The notes under the pieces: generated by a model
The model's database searches: none
Told to the model about the DNA's origin: nothing
What the model saw: the letters and a program-made list of their open reading frames with translations, nothing else
Shown here: piece by piece, positions 7,066 through 13,033 of the stretch
Layout of the letters: every line of letters starts with the position of its first letter
Numbering within the stretch: position 1 is the first letter of the stretch
DNA from: CAMNAO01 sp045605145
Lineage (GTDB): Bacteria > Bacillota > Clostridia > Oscillospirales > Oscillospiraceae
Direction of reading: 5' to 3'
Assembly (NCBI GenBank): GCA_045605145.1
Contig: JAZUPH010000051.1
Span: 1 to 13,033 of the forward strand
Length of the DNA: 13,033 bases
Program-made: the position numbers and the translations under genes

Positions 7066-7929
7066 ATGGATAAAGATGTCCTTTCTGCAATAAGCTCCTC
7101 CTCCGTCCGTTTTTCCAAAGGACAGCGGAACATTGCCGACTACATACTTCGCAACTATGACAAGGCCGCGTTTATGACTGCCAGCAAGCTGGGTAATGCA
7201 GTCGGAGTCAGCGAGTCCACTGTCGTCCGCTTTGCTGCCGACCTTGGCTATGAGGGCTACCCCGAAATGCGCAAGGCCCTGCAGGAGATGGTTAAGAACC
7301 GCCTTACCAGTGTCCAGCGCATCGAAGCAGCTAAGAATATGCTGGATCACGGCGATATAGTGACCTCCATACACAACTCTGATCTGGCCAAATTGCGTGC
7401 TACTTACGAAGAGCTTGATCGAGCAGAGTTTGATAAAGCAGTTGATGCCATCGTAAAGGCAGAACATATTTACATTATGGGAATGCGCTCAGCCTCGCAC
7501 CTTGCGGGATTTATGGGTTTCTACCTCAATATGCTTTTTCCTCATGTTAAAGTGGTGGCGGAGAGTGCTGTCAGCGACATATTTGAGCAGTTCCTGCGCG
7601 TTAAAGAGGGTGACGTATTTATCGGCATCAGCTTCCCGCGCTATTCCCGGCGTACCATCCGCGCCATGACCTACGCCCGCGACAGAGGCGCCACGGTCAT
7701 CGGCCTTACCGATGCTGAAACATCCCTCATTGCCAGCCTTGCTGACATTAAGCTCTATGCAAAAAGTGAGATGTATTCCTTCCTTGACTCTCTCGTTGGG
7801 CCACTGAGCCTTATTAACGCCCTTATAGTCAGCTGTGCCGAAGCTGCCAAGGGTGATCTGCTGCGCGACTTTGAGCAGCTTGAGAAGATCTGGGACGAGT
7901 ATAATGTCTATGAAAAAACTGAAAACTGA
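7066..7929 (+). CDS. MurR/RpiR-family transcriptional regulator
   Basis: A 287-residue DNA-binding regulator with an N-terminal RpiR-type helix-turn-helix (about 1-77; ASKLGNAVGVSESTVVRFAADLG is typical) and a C-terminal SIS domain (about 110-260) that in this family senses phosphosugars. The SIS part includes YIMGMRSASHLAGF and DVFIGISFPRYSRRT. I chose ATG 7066 over the in-frame ATG at 7051 because GGGGGT (7053-7058) is correctly spaced before 7066. rluB ends 1 nt upstream. RpiR regulators usually sit beside sugar or amino-sugar catabolic genes; none is present here, so its targets are unknown. It overlaps the flavoprotein gene by 26 nt. Confidence 0.9.
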   Translation: MDKDVLSAISSSSVRFSKGQRNIADYILRNYDKAAFMTASKLGNAVGVSESTVVRFAADLGYEGYPEMRKALQEMVKNRLTSVQRIEAAKNMLDHGDIVTSIHNSDLAKLRATYEELDRAEFDKAVDAIVKAEHIYIMGMRSASHLAGFMGFYLNMLFPHVKVVAESAVSDIFEQFLRVKEGDVFIGISFPRYSRRTIRAMTYARDRGATVIGLTDAETSLIASLADIKLYAKSEMYSFLDSLVGPLSLINALIVSCAEAAKGDLLRDFEQLEKIWDEYNVYEKTEN

Positions 7930-9172
7930 TGTAGTTGTCATCGGCGGCGGTGCGGCGGGATTAATGGCCGCTGCGGCTGCGGCGTCAAATGGTGCCAAAG
8001 TTATCGTGGTGGAGCGAAACAAGTTTGTTGCCCGTAAACTTGGCATTACCGGCAAGGGCCGCTGCAATGTGACAAACCACTGCACAGCCAAAGAGGTGAT
8101 GGCCAATGTCACCACTAATCCCAGATTTCTTCTTCGCTGCCTGAATGCCTTTGGCCCTGCGGATACAATGGCCTATTTTGAACAGCTTGGCGTACCCCTT
8201 AAGACCGAGCGCGGCAAACGCGTTTTTCCTCAGTCCGACAGGGCTGCGGATATCGTAAACGCCCTGCGCCGCGCCTGTATGGATGCGGGTGTGCGTATAC
8301 ACACCGGCCGTGTGACGGCACTTAACATTGTTGAGGGCACTGTTATCGGCGTTGAAGCCGAGGATACTTCCATTGACTGCCGGGCGGCAATTATCTGCAC
8401 CGGCGGATTATCCTATCCCGTTACCGGATCCACTGGTGACGGATATACCCTTGCGCGCAGTGCCGGGCATACCGTTACTGATTGCTGTGCGTCCCTCGTA
8501 CCACTTGAGAGCGATGACCCCGTCTGTCACGATCTTACCGGGCTTTCCCTGCGCAATGTGACCCTTACCATTACTGATGATAATGGACGCAAGCTGTTTA
8601 ATGAGCTGGGTGAGATGCTTTTTACCCATTTTGGTCTGAGCGGGCCACTGGTCCTGTCCGCCAGCGCGCATATGCGCAACTACGGTGAGAATAGCTTTAC
8701 GGCACACATCGACCTCAAACCCGGCCTCAGCCATGAAATGCTCGATGCCCGCATACTCAGGGACTTTGCCAAGTTTAACGGGAAAGAGCTTTCAAACGGT
8801 CTTACAGAGCTTCTCCATAAGCGAGCCATACCATATGTCCTTAAAAAGGCGGGGGTGGATGGCAGTGTCAAGGTTGCCGAGGTGACCAAGAAGATGCGCC
8901 GCGCCATAGTGGAGACCATAAAAGATTTTTCCATTGCCATTACCGGACCGCGCCCCATTGCCGAGGCAATAATTACCTCCGGTGGTGTTGAGGTTAAGGA
9001 AATTTCTCCTGCGACCATGCAGTCTAAGCTGACCGGCGGCCTGTTCTTTGCCGGAGAGGTAATTGATGTTGACGCCTATACCGGCGGCTATAATCTGCAG
9101 ATCGCATGGTCCACCGGCCGCTGCGCCGGCATAAACGCAGCTAAGTTCGTACTGGAAGAGGTTAGTGAATAA
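7904..9172 (+). CDS. FAD/NAD(P)-dependent oxidoreductase, HI0933/YtfP family
   Basis: A 422-residue flavoprotein of the HI0933-like family (COG2081; B. subtilis YtfP), whose substrate is unknown. The N-terminal dinucleotide-binding fold has VVVIGGGAAGLMAA (G14-x-G16-x-x-G19) and E37 as the likely ribose-binding acid at the end of the second strand. Family hallmarks are GKGRCNVTN (50-58), GGLSYPVTGSTGDGYTLA in the middle and, near the C-terminus, GEVIDVDAYTGGYNLQIAWS, which closes the FAD site. ATG 7904 has GGGA 8 nt upstream. ATG 7910 is a possible alternative, while the in-frame ATG at 7835 would add unrelated residues. The gene overlaps the regulator upstream by 26 nt and cmk by 1 nt. Its position before cmk is common in Clostridia. 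Confidence 0.92.
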   Translation: MSMKKLKTDVVVIGGGAAGLMAAAAAASNGAKVIVVERNKFVARKLGITGKGRCNVTNHCTAKEVMANVTTNPRFLLRCLNAFGPADTMAYFEQLGVPLKTERGKRVFPQSDRAADIVNALRRACMDAGVRIHTGRVTALNIVEGTVIGVEAEDTSIDCRAAIICTGGLSYPVTGSTGDGYTLARSAGHTVTDCCASLVPLESDDPVCHDLTGLSLRNVTLTITDDNGRKLFNELGEMLFTHFGLSGPLVLSASAHMRNYGENSFTAHIDLKPGLSHEMLDARILRDFAKFNGKELSNGLTELLHKRAIPYVLKKAGVDGSVKVAEVTKKMRRAIVETIKDFSIAITGPRPIAEAIITSGGVEVKEISPATMQSKLTGGLFFAGEVIDVDAYTGGYNLQIAWSTGRCAGINAAKFVLEEVSE

Positions 9173-9840
9173 TGAGTGTCAATATTGCTATAGACGGCCC
9201 CTCAGGCGCCGGAAAAAGTACCCTTTCAAAGGCGCTTGCAGCCCGATTGGGGTATATCTATGTTGATACAGGCGCAATCTACCGCTGTGTTGGACTTTAT
9301 GTCCTTGACAATGGCATCGATGTTGACGATGCCGAAGCGGTTTCCGCCTGCCTTGAGGATATCAATATTGCTGTGGAGTATGTTGACGGGACCCAGCGCA
9401 TGATACTCAACGGCATTGATGTGTCTGAGCGGATCCGGCTGCCTCAGGTGTCTACTTACGCCTCCAAGGTGTCTGCCATTGGTACCGTGCGCAGCTTCCT
9501 GCTTGGCATGCAGCGCCGTTTTGCCGCAGAGTATAACTGCATTATGGACGGCCGCGACATCGGTACCGTAGTGCTGCCCGATGCGCAGGTGAAGATTTTC
9601 CTGAGCGCATCAAGCCAAGTGCGCGCCCGCCGCCGCCATCTTGAGCTTGTAGCCAAGGGTAGCAAAGTGACTTATGAAGAAGTTCTGCGCGATATGATCG
9701 AGCGGGACACGAGGGACAGCAGCAGGGCGCAGGCTCCGTTGAAGGCTGCCGATGACGCCATACTTGTAGATACCTCTGATATTGATTTTGACGCTAGCCT
9801 TGAGCTTCTTCTGGGCATAATCCGCGAAAGGCTCGCCTGA
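9172..9840 (+). CDS. cmk: Cytidylate kinase
   Basis: Phosphorylates CMP and dCMP to the diphosphates with ATP, feeding CTP/dCTP synthesis; cytosolic. The 222-residue product has the P-loop GPSGAGKST (9-17), the NMP-binding motif VDTGAIYR (31-38) and MDGRDIGT, followed by a LID-like arginine-rich segment (RARRRHLELVAKG) and ERDTRDSSRAQAPL. Length matches bacterial Cmk (about 220-230). ATG overlaps the previous stop (TAATG), with GGAAGAGG (9154-9161) as Shine-Dalgarno. The next gene starts 1 nt after the stop. A cmk-rpsA neighbourhood is widespread in bacteria. Confidence 0.96.
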   Translation: MSVNIAIDGPSGAGKSTLSKALAARLGYIYVDTGAIYRCVGLYVLDNGIDVDDAEAVSACLEDINIAVEYVDGTQRMILNGIDVSERIRLPQVSTYASKVSAIGTVRSFLLGMQRRFAAEYNCIMDGRDIGTVVLPDAQVKIFLSASSQVRARRRHLELVAKGSKVTYEEVLRDMIERDTRDSSRAQAPLKAADDAILVDTSDIDFDASLELLLGIIRERLA

Positions 9841-9841
9841 G

Positions 9842-11872
9842 ATGCGCCAGGTAATCACTGCCAAAACGGCAGGCTTCTGCTACGGTGTAAAACGCGCCAT
9901 TGAGATGGCTATGAGCGCCGGTGAAGAGTGCGACCGCGTTTATACTCTGGGCCCTCTTATCCATAATGACGACGCTGTTAAAGAGCTTGAGCATCGTGGA
10001 GTGCGCTGTATTTCTTCGGCTGATGAGGCCAATTCCGGCGACACGGTCATTATCCGCAGCCACGGGGTAGCACCGGAGATTTATGATAGACTCAGCCGCG
10101 CCGGGGCAAATATTATTGATGCGACCTGTCCTTCTGTCGCAAGGGTGCACGATATTGCCCGCCGCGAATCGGAGGAGGGGCGACTCGTTGTAATTATCGG
10201 TGACCCCAATCATGCTGAGGTTGTGGCCACCGCAGGCTGGTGCAGCAACAGTCTGGTGTTTCGGGCGGCCGAAGAAATAGAACATTTCATCGAAAATTAT
10301 CCTGATTTTGCCCAAAAATCCATCAGCATTATAGCCCAAACCACTGCTGAACGCAGAAATTTTGAAAATTGCATAAAAATTTTAAAAAACAGATGTACAA
10401 ATGCAAAAATATTTGATACAATATGCAGTGCGACAAATAGGCGACAGGATGAGGCACGCAATCTTGCATCTGAATGTGACGGAATGATCGTCATCGGCGG
10501 GCACCACAGTGCCAACAGCCGCCACCTGGCCCAGATCTGCAGTCAGGTCTGCAGCAATGTCGCTTTTATAGAGAATGCCACCCAGCTCAATTTATCACAA
10601 TTCAAGGGCTGTTATAAAATAGGCATCACTGCGGGCGCATCAACGCCCGAGTGGATAATAAAGGAGGTCAACCAAACCATGAATGACGAAATCATCGTCA
10701 ACGAGACTGAGCAGGTCGAAGAGATCCACGAGGAAACCTTCGCTGAGATGCTCGAAAAAACTTTCAAAACGCTCCACACCGGTGGAAAGGTTACAGGTGT
10801 TGTAACCGCAATTACTGCTACGGAGGTAACGGTTGATCTTGGCGCCAAGCAGTCCGGTTACATACTGCTTTCCGAACTGACTGACGATCCCACTGTTAAG
10901 GTTGAAGACGTCGTCAAAGTCGGCGACGAGATCGAGACTTTCGTTATGCGCGTTAACGATGCAGATGGCACCGTTATGCTCTCCAAGAAGCGTCTTGACG
11001 CTGTTAAGGCATGGGACGACATCAACGAGGCCAAGAACAGCAAGGCCGTTCTCGAGGGCAAAGTCGTTGAGAGCAATAAGGGCGGCGTCGTTGTCATGAT
11101 CAAGGGCATCCGCGTATTCGTTCCCGCTTCCCAGACTGGTCTGCCCAAGGAGACCGAGATGACCACCCTCGTGGGTGAGACCGTCAAGCTGCGCGTGACC
11201 GAGGTTAATCAGTCCCGCCGCCGCGTTGTCGGCTCCATCCGTGCTGTCCAGTATGAAGAGCGCAAGGCTAAGGCAGCCGCCATCTGGGACACCATCGAGG
11301 AAGGCAAGCATTACACCGGCACCGTTAAGTCCATGACCAGCTATGGCGCATTTGTCGACATCGGCGGCATCGATGGCATGGTCCATGTCTCTGAGCTGAG
11401 CTGGAACAGAATCCATCAGCCCTCTGACGTCCTCACCATCGGTCAGGAAGTTGATGTTTATGTCATCTCCTTCGACGCTGAAAAGAGAAAGATCTCTCTC
11501 GGCTACCGCACCATGCAGGACAACCCCTGGGTCAAGTTCACCACCAACTATGCTGTTGGTGAAGAGGTTGAGGTTAAGATCGTTAAGCTCATGACCTTCG
11601 GCGCATTCGCCCAGATCATTCCCGGCGTTGACGGCCTGATCCACATCTCCCAGATCGCTGATCGTCGTATCGCCAAGACTGAGGACGTTCTCACTGTTGG
11701 CCAGACCGTCAATGTCCGTATCACCGACATTGACAACGACAAGAAGAAGGTCAGCCTGAGCATCCGCGCTCTCCTCGCTGCTCCCGCTGCTGAGGAAGCC
11801 CCCGTTGCTGAGGATGAGAACGATGGCGACGCTCTCGTCTATGACACCGATCATCCAACTGAGGTTGAGTAA
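9842..11872 (+). CDS. ispH-rpsA: Fused IspH (HMBPP reductase) - ribosomal protein S1
   Basis: One 676-residue frame encodes two proteins in series. Residues 1-279 are IspH, the [4Fe-4S] reductase that makes IPP and DMAPP in the MEP pathway. Cluster ligands C13 (GFCYGV), C96 (ATCPSV) and C195 (TICSATNRRQ) are present, as are substrate-site H41, H74, H124 and E126. Residues 280-676 hold four S1 RNA-binding domains (about 314-383, 402-468, 490-560, 574-645) and an acidic tail, as in Firmicute S1 homologues. The fusion is known from Clostridia. The join falls at M280 (10679), preceded by a perfect Shine-Dalgarno, so free S1 may also be made. Codon use changes there: the S1 half strongly favours C-ending codons typical of abundant proteins, while the IspH half uses ATA, TTA and AAA more freely. 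Confidence 0.95.
   Translation: MRQVITAKTAGFCYGVKRAIEMAMSAGEECDRVYTLGPLIHNDDAVKELEHRGVRCISSADEANSGDTVIIRSHGVAPEIYDRLSRAGANIIDATCPSVARVHDIARRESEEGRLVVIIGDPNHAEVVATAGWCSNSLVFRAAEEIEHFIENYPDFAQKSISIIAQTTAERRNFENCIKILKNRCTNAKIFDTICSATNRRQDEARNLASECDGMIVIGGHHSANSRHLAQICSQVCSNVAFIENATQLNLSQFKGCYKIGITAGASTPEWIIKEVNQTMNDEIIVNETEQVEEIHEETFAEMLEKTFKTLHTGGKVTGVVTAITATEVTVDLGAKQSGYILLSELTDDPTVKVEDVVKVGDEIETFVMRVNDADGTVMLSKKRLDAVKAWDDINEAKNSKAVLEGKVVESNKGGVVVMIKGIRVFVPASQTGLPKETEMTTLVGETVKLRVTEVNQSRRRVVGSIRAVQYEERKAKAAAIWDTIEEGKHYTGTVKSMTSYGAFVDIGGIDGMVHVSELSWNRIHQPSDVLTIGQEVDVYVISFDAEKRKISLGYRTMQDNPWVKFTTNYAVGEEVEVKIVKLMTFGAFAQIIPGVDGLIHISQIADRRIAKTEDVLTVGQTVNVRITDIDNDKKKVSLSIRALLAAPAAEEAPVAEDENDGDALVYDTDHPTEVE
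10394..10422 (+). promoter_or_regulatory. Candidate sigma-A promoter inside ispH, upstream of rpsA
   Basis: TACAAT at 10417-10422 (5 of 6 to consensus), with a TG one base upstream (extended -10), lies 17 nt after TGTACA at 10394-10399 (4 of 6 to TTGACA). It sits in the most A/T-rich patch of the operon (about 10290-10430), roughly 257 nt before the internal rpsA ATG. This fits a local promoter for rpsA, but A/T-rich coding sequence can produce such matches by chance. Confidence 0.35.
10661..10681 (+). promoter_or_regulatory. rpsA: Internal Shine-Dalgarno and ATG for free ribosomal protein S1
   Basis: AAGGAGGT at 10661-10668 is a perfect anti-16S match, and ATG 10679-10681 follows 10 nt later, in frame at the IspH/S1 boundary. 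The Shine-Dalgarno bases encode KEV of the IspH end, so both functions share the same DNA. A 397-residue S1 product (10679-11872) is predicted from internal initiation, in addition to any fusion protein. Confidence 0.65.
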
Positions 11873-11882
11873 TTGAAAAGCT

Positions 11883-11916
11883 AAACCCCATCGGTTACCC
11901 GATGGGGTTTTCTTTT
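11883..11916 (+). terminator. rpsA: Intrinsic terminator of the long operon
   Basis: A perfect 12-bp stem (11883-11894 with 11899-11910) with a TTAC loop is followed by a T-rich run broken by one C (to 11916). It starts 10 nt after the rpsA stop and ends the + strand gene string. Confidence 0.93.
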
Positions 11917-11930
11917 ATGCGTGGAGGTAT

Positions 11931-11965
11931 AAAAAACACCGGCAGGAAGTCCTGCCGGTGTTTTT
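11931..11965 (-). terminator. Bidirectional intrinsic terminator, 3' of mrp
   Basis: A 15-bp perfect stem (11932-11946 with 11951-11965) around a 4-nt loop has A-runs on the left and T-runs on the right. It can therefore stop transcription from both sides. It lies 6 nt past the mrp stop and is mrp's main terminator. For the + strand it backs up the terminator at 11883-11916, so convergent read-through is doubly blocked. Confidence 0.92.
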
Positions 11966-11971
11966 CTAACC

Positions 11972-12874
11972 TTATTCAACAGGGAAATTCTTCTCGATCA
12001 TGTCCATGATGCCGTTGAGCCAATCGCCGTCAAACAGCTCAATAAGGCCGGCGTCGCAGGCGGCAGCCAGCTTCGGCTCTATAGGCAGCTTTGCCACATT
12101 CTCTACACCGTAGCGCTTTGCAGCTTCTTCAGTCTTGCCCTCACCGAACACGCTGATCTTCCTGCCGCAGTCGGGGCAGGTGATGTAGCTCATGTTCTCA
12201 ACAAGGCCGAGAACGGGGATGTTCATCAGCTTAGCCATGTTAACAGCCTTCTCAACGATCATGCCCACCAGCTCCTGGGGAGATGTGACAACGATAACGC
12301 CGTCAATGGGCAGGGACTGGAACACGGTAAGAGGTACATCGCCGGTTCCGGGAGGCATGTCGATAAACATGTAGTCAACATTGCTCCACACAACATCGGA
12401 CCAGAACTGCTTGATAACGCCGCCTACAACAGGGCCGCGCCATACGACAGGATCGGTCTTGTTCTCAAGCAGCAGGTTAAGAGACATAACAGGAATACCG
12501 GTGGTGGTGATCACGGGGAGGATGCCAAACTCGCTGCCCTCGGCATTGCCCTTAAGGCCGAAGGCCTGGGGGATCGAGGGGCCGGTAATATCGCCGTCCA
12601 TAATGGCGCTGCGGTAGCCGCGGCGTCTTGCCAGCACTGCCAGCAGGGAGGAGACCATGGATTTGCCCACGCCGCCCTTGCCGCTCATAACGGCGATAAC
12701 ATGTTTAATGTTGTTCATCGGGTTGTTGGCCGCTTTGAAATCCTCAACGCGGCTGCCGCAGTTTGCGCTGCAGGAAGAACAGTCATGACTGCATTCTTCG
12801 GCTGCGTAGCTCTCGGTGCGGTCTGCACAATCCTCCATGCAGGAGGAACACTGGTTGTTGCAGCTTTCGTTCAT
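11972..12874 (-). CDS. Mrp/Nbp35-family Fe-S cluster carrier ATPase
   Basis: A 300-residue cytosolic P-loop NTPase of the Mrp/Nbp35/ApbC family, which binds and delivers Fe-S clusters to apoproteins. The deviant Walker A is GKGGVGKS (65-72), followed by MDGDITGPSIPQAFG, the Walker B-like MFIDMPPGTGDVPLT and the cluster-binding C233-x-x-C236 (CPDC). The N-terminus carries two tandem CX3CX2CX3C units (C5/C9/C12/C16 and C28/C32/C35/C39), where related clostridial proteins, as I recall them, usually have one. ATG at 12874 is chosen, with AAGGAG (12887-12892) 12 nt upstream. A GTG at 12886 would add four residues but abuts the Shine-Dalgarno. It has its own promoter and terminator and converges on the ispH-rpsA operon. 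IspH is itself a 4Fe-4S enzyme, but a direct link is not shown. Confidence 0.95.
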   Translation of the reverse strand: MNESCNNQCSSCMEDCADRTESYAAEECSHDCSSCSANCGSRVEDFKAANNPMNNIKHVIAVMSGKGGVGKSMVSSLLAVLARRRGYRSAIMDGDITGPSIPQAFGLKGNAEGSEFGILPVITTTGIPVMSLNLLLENKTDPVVWRGPVVGGVIKQFWSDVVWSNVDYMFIDMPPGTGDVPLTVFQSLPIDGVIVVTSPQELVGMIVEKAVNMAKLMNIPVLGLVENMSYITCPDCGRKISVFGEGKTEEAAKRYGVENVAKLPIEPKLAAACDAGLIELFDGDWLNGIMDMIEKNFPVE

Positions 12875-12901
12875 TACGAAAAACACTCCTTAATCTTTAG
12901 T

Positions 12902-12929
12902 GGAATACACGCATCGTGTATATCATTCC
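12902..12929. repeat. Inverted repeat in mrp 5' leader, possible operator
   Basis: ATACACG (12905-12911) and CGTGTAT (12915-12921) are a perfect 7-bp inverted repeat around CAT. Outer arms GGAAT (12902-12906) and ATTCC (12925-12929) extend the symmetry with an offset of about 5 nt. It lies just downstream of the predicted mrp transcription start (about 12934) and could be a repressor site or a leader hairpin. No T-tract follows on the minus strand, so it is not a terminator. It matches no regulator consensus I can name. Confidence 0.4.
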
Positions 12930-12940
12930 CAAACAAAATG

Positions 12941-12968
12941 ATTATACATCAAAATAAAAATCTGTCAA
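12941..12968 (-). promoter_or_regulatory. Consensus sigma-A promoter of mrp
   Basis: On the minus strand, TTGACA (12968-12963) and TATAAT (12946-12941) are both perfect hexamers with a 16-nt A/T-rich spacer. Transcription would start near 12934, leaving a leader of about 60 nt before ATG 12874. It is the clearest promoter in the window. Confidence 0.9.
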
Positions 12969-13033
12969 CCGGACGCGGCTTCTGTCAAAGCGGTGGTGAA
13001 CAGCCCGCTCAGATCCCTGTAAATCTCCTCAAG
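12965..13033 (-). CDS. Possible 3' end of an unknown minus-strand gene
   Basis: Read on the minus strand from the window edge, 22 sense codons are open and end in TGA at 12967-12965. The peptide starts LEEIYRDLSGLF and is helix-like, with base use resembling neighbouring coding DNA. The stop codon overlaps the -35 box of the mrp promoter. The stretch is too short to identify a family, and a chance open frame cannot be excluded. Confidence 0.35.
   Translation of the reverse strand, partial: LEEIYRDLSGLFTTALTEAASG

Noticed and set aside
7835..7903. An upstream ATG for the flavoprotein gene.
   Set aside because: The added residues precede the normal N-terminal FAD-binding strand and have no homologous counterpart that I know; ATG 7904 has a spaced GGGA.
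10640..11854. A 404-codon open frame on the minus strand opposite rpsA.
   Set aside because: It lies entirely antisense to the S1 domains, whose strong codon bias avoids the triplets that would create stops on the other strand. The predicted peptide is a low-complexity D/N/L-rich sequence with no domain, and the S1 reading is certain.

Overview
This window looks like chromosome of a spore-forming, moderately GC-rich Clostridia bacterium, probably close to Oscillospiraceae. That placement is an inference. It rests on the ScpA sequence type, the sporulation protein YtfJ next to its usual DUF2953 partner, the IspH-S1 fusion seen in Clostridia, and Shine-Dalgarno sites of the AGGAGG type. No tRNA, rRNA, insertion sequence, prophage or CRISPR array is visible. 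The region is housekeeping in character, not an accessory island.

Layout: positions 2 to 11872 are one dense co-directional (+) gene string, mostly with 1-14 nt overlaps or gaps under 12 nt. In order it holds lon (5' end cut off by the window), engB/ysxC, an M50 membrane metallopeptidase, scpA, scpB, a DUF2953 (YtfI-like) membrane protein, ytfJ, then a 77-nt gap, a D-Ala-D-Ala carboxypeptidase, rluB, an RpiR-family regulator, a YtfP/HI0933-type flavoprotein, cmk, and a fused ispH-rpsA gene. The string ends at a strong intrinsic terminator. A second, bidirectional terminator follows, and then an Mrp/Nbp35-type Fe-S P-loop ATPase on the minus strand with its own consensus promoter. The last 69 bases may be the 3' end of another minus-strand gene.

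The genes fall into four groups. lon and engB cover protein quality control and ribosome assembly. scpA and scpB make the SMC partners for chromosome segregation. DUF2953, ytfJ and the carboxypeptidase suggest spore formation or spore cortex. rluB, cmk, ispH and rpsA cover translation, nucleotide and isoprenoid supply. The scpA-scpB ... carboxypeptidase ... rluB order recalls the Bacillus subtilis scpA-scpB-dacB-rluB neighbourhood, and lon-ysxC is also a conserved pair.

I found no convincing new multi-gene system. The points most worth a second look are: (1) the rpsA half of the ispH-rpsA fusion has its own perfect Shine-Dalgarno and ATG, a candidate promoter inside ispH, and a sharp change of codon use; (2) the Mrp ATPase carries two tandem copies of a four-cysteine motif at its N-terminus; (3) a perfect REP-like palindrome lies in the lon-engB junction and encodes part of an apparent Lon C-terminal tail; (4) an inverted repeat sits at the predicted transcription start of mrp.
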